Positions 58,406 through 64,000 of a DNA stretch of 64,000 bases are shown here, piece after piece. Location: contig SCMY01000009.1 in the NCBI GenBank assembly GCA_005502805.1, positions 1 through 64,000 of the forward strand, written 5' to 3'. The notes under the pieces were generated by a model. The model saw nothing but the letters and a program-made list of their open reading frames with translations. It made no database searches and was not told the DNA's origin. Positions within the stretch are counted from its first letter, which is position 1; each line of letters starts with the position of its first letter. A program made the translations under genes and the position numbers. Source of the stretch: Rhizobiales bacterium 2SD (lineage in GTDB: Bacteria; Pseudomonadota; Alphaproteobacteria; Rhizobiales; Beijerinckiaceae).

Positions 58406-60790
58406 GTGACTTCCTCCGTGGCGCCGGTCGCCATCATCTGGGACGGCTCACGTCATGTCGCCGCGCTCTGGCGGCACAGCGCACCAGTCCGTTTCCTCGC
58501 GGCCGAAGATGCCGGCGGCCGGATCAGCCTGATCGCTGCGGCCGATGACGGGACAGCACCGTTGCTCGCCACTCTGCCAGCGGGAAGCCGCGCCCTCCAC
58601 GCCGTGACAGTGGAGAGCAATGGCGGCCTGACCACGATCCCCGTGCAACTCGACGAGAAGCTGTCGCTGGCCGAGGCCGACCGGGGCGCTGCGGGTCTTT
58701 CGCTGATTCAGGCCTATAGCGACGATCAGGGTGGGCTCGCACAGCTGACCGAGCCGAGCGCGCCCCCGGCAGCGGACGCCGATCTTCTGGCCTCCGGCCT
58801 CAATCGCGCCAGCGGCTCGGAGGCCGAAGGCTACCGGCTCCTGGTCGGCCCGTTCCTTCACCCAGAGGACGAGCGCGCCACCACGACCACCATCACGGCG
58901 CGCCGCGCCGAGACCGGCGGGCTGACCCTCGCCTTCGCCGGCAACGGCGATGACGCGACGCCGGACGGGCTGCTTGTGGCGCACCTTCCGGCGGCCATGC
59001 GCGAGGCCAGACAGGTGCTGGCGCAGATCGACCAGGACCTCCGGCTCGCCCTTGAAGCCGAGCTCGACACGCTGGCCGCGGCGCCTGCCGACCAGCGCGA
59101 CGTCGACGCGACGGGCCTTGGCCGCGTCGCCGCGCTCCGGCGCGGTTTTCGCCTGCTCCGGCCTCGCGCCGAGACCGAAGGCAGCCTGCTCTCGCTTCCC
59201 GACTGGGTCGAAGCGGACGACATCGTCGTCTTCGCCGAGCCGCGTCGCCAACTCCTCTGGAACGGGGATGGCGAGACGGTCGGTGGCAACCCGATGACAT
59301 TGCGCTGGCAGGACGGCGCGTTCGCGGCATTCCCGCACGGGGCACGCTACAGCGCGTCCGTCGCAACCGGTCTGACAGTCGGCCAAGGCGGCGGCAATGC
59401 CCTTGTGGTCACGACGGCAGGCACGGCCGCGCCGTTGCACGATGATCTCGTGCTCACCGCCGGCCGGCTGGCCGAAGGATTATGGCGAATGACGAGCGCA
59501 AGCCGGCCGGCTCGCCTCGGGGCCCTGCTGGACGAACTCGCCATCCGCGCCGCCCAGGCGCCGGCCGGCCCGCTCGCCCGGCTCGACGCATGGACCAAGA
59601 TTTCCACGACGAAGCCCTCCGCCACTCCAGCCGGCCTGCTCGAAGCAGCGGCGACAGTGACCGGAATCGACGCAGGCCGGATCGACGAGCTTAGCGAACG
59701 CGCACTTGGCGAGCAGATCGCCATGCTGCTGCGGACGTGCTCGCAGCCGGCCCTCGCGGCCCGCGCCTGTGCGGTAAGGCTGCTCCTGCCGCTGCCCGGG
59801 GCGGATCGATCGGAAGCTGAGCTGGCGCGGCTTCTCGCCTGGTATGAAGATCCTGCGCTTCCGCAGACGCTCGCCCGCGAGGCGATGGCTCTCGCCGGGC
59901 ATGATCGGCGGGCGATGCGGCTGCTGCACGACATCGCCGCGAGCGCCCATCAAAGCTGGATCGAGCCCGAGCTCGCCGCCGAGGTCGAGCAGGCCATGGC
60001 GGATGCCGCCACGCGCAGCGGGCAACGCCGGCTCTCGCCTCTCGATGCCTTGTTGCTCGATCTGCGCCGGCAGCCGCAGCGGCAGCCTGCTCCCGGCCTT
60101 GAGGCCGTCGCCCGGATGCGTAGCGAGCTCGGTGAGGCGGCGCGGCAGGCGAGCCAGCCGGCGGCGATCACGGATGAGCTGACGCGCCGGCTCGGTGAAC
60201 TCACTCCCGGCGAGATCGTCCTCCTGCACGGGCACTTCGCCGCCTTGCGGCGTGAGGTGGAACAGGCGGCCGCCGCGGCAGACCTCATCCGCGGTTGGGA
60301 GGAGGCGGCCGGATATCCAGGCCTCGCCGCCCGGGCTCATCGTGGCGGCGATCCCGTCAGGGGCGCCGCACGACTCACCGCGACGAGCCGCCAGTTCGCC
60401 GGCTCGTTGTCACATATCGAAAGCCTTGGCGCGGCCCTGACCGGCCTATCGACGCAGATCGACGCGTTGCTTGGCCCTGCCGATGGCGCGACGGAACGTA
60501 GCCGAGCGCTGCGTGCGACCCTGGAAAGCTATGGCCGCCTGCTACTGGCGCAGCTGGTGGTCCGAGAGGCGGATGCCGCTTTCGCCAGCGTGCCCTTTGC
60601 CGGAAAAGCGCTCGCCGACCCACAGGATACCGGCTTCGGCGCCGCCTATCGCCGGCTCAGAGCCGGGACCGGCGACATGCTGCCGCGCTACCTCGCCGCC
60701 GCCGCTGCGCTGACGGGCCTCGATCATCACTGGGGCACCGGGCTTTCCGGGCCAACCTCTGCGGACACCGCTCCGAGGCAGGACGCATGA
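58406..60790 (+). CDS. Large protein of unknown family, partner of the SrfB-like ATPase
   Basis: A 794-residue soluble protein that I do not recognise. It begins VTSSVAPVAIIWDGSRHVAALW, suggesting a beta-rich N-terminal half (to about 380), and then becomes strongly helical, with Ala/Leu/Glu-rich stretches to the C-terminus. No Walker A, signal peptide or transmembrane segment is seen, so it is not the GTPase SrfC. GTG 58406 is chosen because earlier frame codons run into the divergent region; an ATG at 58325 would add 27 residues. Its stop overlaps the SrfB-like start (ATGA), so the two products are probably made in fixed ratio. Confidence 0.75.
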   Translation: MTSSVAPVAIIWDGSRHVAALWRHSAPVRFLAAEDAGGRISLIAAADDGTAPLLATLPAGSRALHAVTVESNGGLTTIPVQLDEKLSLAEADRGAAGLSLIQAYSDDQGGLAQLTEPSAPPAADADLLASGLNRASGSEAEGYRLLVGPFLHPEDERATTTTITARRAETGGLTLAFAGNGDDATPDGLLVAHLPAAMREARQVLAQIDQDLRLALEAELDTLAAAPADQRDVDATGLGRVAALRRGFRLLRPRAETEGSLLSLPDWVEADDIVVFAEPRRQLLWNGDGETVGGNPMTLRWQDGAFAAFPHGARYSASVATGLTVGQGGGNALVVTTAGTAAPLHDDLVLTAGRLAEGLWRMTSASRPARLGALLDELAIRAAQAPAGPLARLDAWTKISTTKPSATPAGLLEAAATVTGIDAGRIDELSERALGEQIAMLLRTCSQPALAARACAVRLLLPLPGADRSEAELARLLAWYEDPALPQTLAREAMALAGHDRRAMRLLHDIAASAHQSWIEPELAAEVEQAMADAATRSGQRRLSPLDALLLDLRRQPQRQPAPGLEAVARMRSELGEAARQASQPAAITDELTRRLGELTPGEIVLLHGHFAALRREVEQAAAAADLIRGWEEAAGYPGLAARAHRGGDPVRGAARLTATSRQFAGSLSHIESLGAALTGLSTQIDALLGPADGATERSRALRATLESYGRLLLAQLVVREADAAFASVPFAGKALADPQDTGFGAAYRRLRAGTGDMLPRYLAAAAALTGLDHHWGTGLSGPTSADTAPRQDA

Positions 60791-63700
60791 CCACTTTGCC
60801 CTGCTACAATCTCGAGACCCGGCTCGGGAGCTTTGCCGCGACCATTGCGCTAGACCGCAGCGGCGAACTGATCGACCTCCTCTCCTTCGAGGCGCCGGAG
60901 GATATGGTCAAAGCGGTGACAGTCTCGCTCGTCTCGCATGCGCCAAGTCTCACCAGCGGTGTCGATATCGGCTGGCTTCAGGGCAATGCCCTGCTCGACA
61001 AGGCCGCGATCCGTGCAGGCGAGCGGCTGGTACTCGGACTGAAGCGCGATGCGGTGATGCGCGCGGTCGCCAATCACCGGGCCCAGGCCGATGCCGACAG
61101 CGACGCCAGCCTCGAAATCGCCTTCTCCACGATCGTCGAGACAGCCGGCGGCACCCGCGCCTCGCCGCGCCGCCTCCTCAAGATCGCGGCGCTGGCCGGC
61201 GCCTCGCAGCCGGAATGGCGCATCGAGCCGGTCGAAATCGACCTCGACTCGCTGCAGGCCGGCAAGCAACTCGCGGTCGGTCAGATCGCGATCGACATTC
61301 CCCGAGACATCGTGCTCGAAGGCCGGCGCGGTCTGACCATCGAGGCCAGTTGTTTCGGTATCAAGGCACAGCATCTCTCGCTCAGCGTCGCTGCGCCCAT
61401 GGATCATTCGGTCTCGCTCAGGCGCTTCCCGGATACCGGCACCGCGACGAGCCGGCACCTGGTCTGGCTCGCCGACGCTCCGGCGCTGGCCGGCCAGGAG
61501 GTGCGCCTCGACGTGACGCTGACGCGCGACGCTGTGCTCGACTTCGTCGACGAGACGATCCAGGCCAATCCGAAGGCAGCGCTGCAGGTCCGGCTCACCG
61601 CCAAGCTCGGCGGCTGGGTCGGCCAGGACGGCGCCGGCCATGATCCGGATGGCCCGGCCAAACCCTGGTCGAGTGCGCTCGAAGCCCGCTCGGTGCCGGT
61701 CCGCAGCCAGAATCGCGGTGAGGTCGCGCTGACCATCGCCGGTCAGCATTTCGCCTGCCCGCTCGGCGGCGGCGCCCAGTTCGAGATCGCGGGCGGCCTC
61801 AATGCCGAAGTCGACCCGGACGACGAGACCTCGATCGTGCGCTGCGGCGGACTGGTGATCGATCTGCGACGCTGGCCGCTGACCCGGACCGCGCCGCTGA
61901 CCGTCGAGGTCAGCAGCCGGATGGGCGAAAGCGAAATCGGCGAGCCGCCGACGCCCTTCCCGCTCGAGATCGTGCGCGAGGGCGATTTTGGCCGGCGCGG
62001 CCGCGTCGTCGTGCCGATGCAGAACCTGACGACGACGTTGTCGCGCGCGGTTCGCACCGGCGGCGCAAACGTGCTGCGCGGGCCGATCACCGTTTCGCTC
62101 GCGATCAAGGCCGGCGACGAGGGCGGCAAGGCCTTCGCACAGGCGAGCCTGCCGCTGCGCTATAGCCGCCGCGTCCACCGCCTGCCTATCTGTATCGACC
62201 TCGGCGCCTCCGCCACCTCGATCTGGTCCGGTGCGCCACGCGCCGCCGGCCGGGCGACCGAGATCAAGCCGCTGGCGCTCGGCACCTGGCTTGCCGCCCA
62301 TGTCGATCCGCGCCATGGCGAGGCCGCCTTGCAGGACACCGGCGCCGCGCCGTTGATCCCGAGCCATATCGGGCTCGATTCGGGCAATCATCTGCGGGCA
62401 GACCATGCTCCGCACAGCCTGCCGGACCTGGCTCTGATCGGATCCGACCGCGCCAGCGTGGCGCGCCGGCTGAAAGCATTCGCGCGACGCTACGACGTCT
62501 CCGCTCCGGCTCCGCCACCGCAATCCGGCCTGCCCGAAAACGGTCGGAGGATCGACTCGCTCAAGCATGCGCTGACCTCCGGCGCCGTCTCCTTGACGCT
62601 GAACGAGCAGGTCCATCGCTACGACGCCGCGACCGACCGCGTCGTCGCCACCAATACGGTCGAGATCGCGCCTTTGGTCGCGGACGTGCTCGACGAATTG
62701 GTCGACCTCTATGTATTGCGGCTCGGCGAGGATCGCCTGCGCGTCGAGGATCATGCGCCGCCGCCGGTGGTGCCGCGCATCCTGGTCTCCTGCCCGAGCG
62801 GCATCGGCGACGAGATCGCCTCGCGCTATCGCGCTGCGCTCGAGCTCTTCGCGCAGCGCCTGGAACGGCTCTTTCCCGGCGCCACCAGCTTCCCCGACGC
62901 GGCCGTGACCGTACCCGAGGCGGTCGCGGCGGCGCGCTATGTCGCCAGCCTGCCGGAAGTCCGCGCCGCCGTGCCGGACCAGAGCGAAGCGCTGCTGGTC
63001 ACACTCGACATCGGCGGCGGCACCAGCGACGTCGCGCTCGCTTCCCTACGCCGCGACGGCGACCGGCTGAACCATCAGACGCTCGCCACCTTCGGCCTCC
63101 CGGTCGGTGGCGACCTGATCGACGAGGCGCTGACCGGCATCGCCGCGACCCTGATCGACCGGGCCATGGACGGACAGGACACGCATTGGCAGCCGGCTTT
63201 CGCGGAAGCCTCGCTCGCCCGCGCCATCCAGCGCGAGGACGCCGCCGCACTGGCGGCCCGCAGCTGGCTGCGTAACGCGGTGAAGCAGGCCAAGGCGCGC
63301 CTTGCCACCCGCCTCAGCGAGAAGGCGCAGAGTTCCGGCGCGGCTTATCGCTGGGATGCCGATGCGGCCGACGAGACCTTCGACCTGGTGCTCACCGAAG
63401 TGAAGTCGGGCGGCGACCCCGCCGGCCTCTACATCGCCCAGAATGAGCCCAGGCTGGCGGATGTCACGCAGCGACCCGGCCTGCAGCTCGCGCTCGACGA
63501 GCCCGACAAGGCCGGCACGCGCCGGCTCATCCTGAAGATATCTCGGGCAACGCTGGAAAAGGGCGCCGGCGAAGCCTCGCAACGCCTGGCCGAGATCGGC
63601 GCCGTGCTCGGCGGCATGCTCCCGCGGCTGGCCCGCGCCGCCGGCCCGAACCCGCTGCGCCGTCCGACCGTGATCATGGTGCCGACCGGACGCGCCGCGC

Positions 63701-64000
63701 TCTGGCCGCCGATCTTCGAGGCGATCGCGGCTGAAGCCGACGCCAGCCGCGCCGCTTTCCCGTTCGAGCGCCCATTCTCGCCAGCAGCGATGAAGAAGGC
63801 GGTGATCGCGGGAGCCGCGATCCTCGGCATCGAGGGCGACATGGCCGGCAGCGCCGTGCAGCACAAGAACCCGCTCGGCATCGCCGCCATGGCGGTGCAG
63901 ATGCGCGATCTCGGCGCGACCGGCCTGCGCACCGAATTCGCCGCCGAGCGCATCCATTATCTCGGCTACGACATCGCTTCCGGCGCGCGCGTCCATGCCG
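60787..64000 (+). CDS. Hsp70/actin-fold ATPase protein, SrfB-like (partial)
   Basis: The gene continues beyond the window; 1071 codons are visible. Residues 1-460 are a beta-rich region of unknown nature (three immunoglobulin-like repeats seem possible). From residue 466 an actin/Hsp70-type ATPase appears: phosphate-1 LPICIDLGASATSIW, phosphate-2 LDIGGGTSDVAL with D741, and an adenosine-like motif TVIMVPTGRAALW near 960. This order resembles SrfB, a family named from a Salmonella virulence locus. It is coupled to the 794-residue gene. Placement in SrfB is tentative; the ATPase fold is fairly certain. Confidence 0.65.
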   Translation, partial: MTTLPCYNLETRLGSFAATIALDRSGELIDLLSFEAPEDMVKAVTVSLVSHAPSLTSGVDIGWLQGNALLDKAAIRAGERLVLGLKRDAVMRAVANHRAQADADSDASLEIAFSTIVETAGGTRASPRRLLKIAALAGASQPEWRIEPVEIDLDSLQAGKQLAVGQIAIDIPRDIVLEGRRGLTIEASCFGIKAQHLSLSVAAPMDHSVSLRRFPDTGTATSRHLVWLADAPALAGQEVRLDVTLTRDAVLDFVDETIQANPKAALQVRLTAKLGGWVGQDGAGHDPDGPAKPWSSALEARSVPVRSQNRGEVALTIAGQHFACPLGGGAQFEIAGGLNAEVDPDDETSIVRCGGLVIDLRRWPLTRTAPLTVEVSSRMGESEIGEPPTPFPLEIVREGDFGRRGRVVVPMQNLTTTLSRAVRTGGANVLRGPITVSLAIKAGDEGGKAFAQASLPLRYSRRVHRLPICIDLGASATSIWSGAPRAAGRATEIKPLALGTWLAAHVDPRHGEAALQDTGAAPLIPSHIGLDSGNHLRADHAPHSLPDLALIGSDRASVARRLKAFARRYDVSAPAPPPQSGLPENGRRIDSLKHALTSGAVSLTLNEQVHRYDAATDRVVATNTVEIAPLVADVLDELVDLYVLRLGEDRLRVEDHAPPPVVPRILVSCPSGIGDEIASRYRAALELFAQRLERLFPGATSFPDAAVTVPEAVAAARYVASLPEVRAAVPDQSEALLVTLDIGGGTSDVALASLRRDGDRLNHQTLATFGLPVGGDLIDEALTGIAATLIDRAMDGQDTHWQPAFAEASLARAIQREDAAALAARSWLRNAVKQAKARLATRLSEKAQSSGAAYRWDADAADETFDLVLTEVKSGGDPAGLYIAQNEPRLADVTQRPGLQLALDEPDKAGTRRLILKISRATLEKGAGEASQRLAEIGAVLGGMLPRLARAAGPNPLRRPTVIMVPTGRAALWPPIFEAIAAEADASRAAFPFERPFSPAAMKKAVIAGAAILGIEGDMAGSAVQHKNPLGIAAMAVQMRDLGATGLRTEFAAERIHYLGYDIASGARVHA

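Noticed and set aside
1-64000. CRISPR arrays, tRNA or rRNA genes, transposases, integrases or phage genes
   Set aside because: No spaced direct repeats, cloverleaf-like or rRNA-like segments, or recognisable recombinase motifs were found by reading both strands.

Overview
The window is GC-rich chromosomal DNA of an alphaproteobacterium, most likely of the order Hyphomicrobiales (Rhizobiales) and perhaps Bosea-like. That placement rests on codon usage, tightly packed ATGA/GTGA-overlapping operons, the mix of sugar-acid, polyol and amino-acid uptake genes, and intergenic palindromic elements starting CGTCATG; no rRNA or housekeeping marker is present to confirm it. I see no tRNA, rRNA, CRISPR array, transposase or phage gene, so this reads as an accessory metabolic and metal-homeostasis stretch rather than a mobile island.

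Layout. 0.35-4.5 kb: an ornithine-cyclodeaminase-like enzyme, a TPP-dependent acetolactate-synthase-like enzyme and an aldehyde dehydrogenase, plausibly one catabolic route. 4.5-7.5 kb: Sco1, a YafK-type L,D-transpeptidase, a DsbA-like thiol oxidoreductase and two small proteins. 7.2-13.0 kb: a leftward metal-export operon (zntA, ICMT-like, lspA-like, degenerate PCuAC, CDF exporter, small protein) facing a CadR-type MerR regulator across a well-formed operator. 13.1-17.1 kb: a rightward copper set (small Cys-rich protein, YcnI, CopC-CopD fusion, DJ-1/PfpI protein, canonical PCuAC) closed by an intrinsic terminator.

17.2-28.5 kb: a rightward sugar or sugar-acid operon. It holds a DapA-family lyase, an enolase-superfamily dehydratase, a CUT1 ABC transporter, an NAD-dependent epimerase/uronate-dehydrogenase-like protein, a single-chain IclR-SMP30 (regulator-lactonase) fusion, an SDR and a GlcD-like FAD oxidase. 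Together they fit a non-phosphorylative pathway: dehydrogenase, lactonase, dehydratase, then 2-keto-3-deoxy acid processing. 28.7-31.2 kb: ExbB-ExbD-TonB. 31.2-33.4 kb: a lipoprotein alpha/beta hydrolase and an SDR. 33.4-34.9 kb: an InrS/CsoR-like regulator and an RcnA-type Ni/Co exporter with a shared operator.

34.8-46.0 kb: a long leftward series. It starts with a polar amino-acid ABC importer and a DadA/PuuB-like oxidase, continues with a FGGY kinase, SDR and CUT2 sugar importer, and ends with a nucleoside hydrolase, a small hypothetical and a GNAT protein. It is probably controlled in part by the divergent cupin-HTH regulator at 46.2 kb, which has two matching palindromes 50 bp apart. 46.9-49.8 kb: alpha/beta hydrolase, cytochrome c, Nudix protein, 2OG-Fe(II) oxygenase. 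49.9-52.9 kb: copA-cueR with a textbook CueR promoter. 53-55 kb: a small hypothetical and a cytochrome P450.

55.2-64 kb: the least understood part. It contains a glycine-zipper lipoprotein, a 609-residue exported protein, a divergent 190-residue protein, a 794-residue protein of no recognised family, and, coupled to it by a 4-base overlap, a giant protein (at least 1071 residues, running off the window). The giant protein has a long unknown N-terminal region followed by an Hsp70/actin-type ATPase core resembling SrfB. This is my best candidate for an undescribed system.
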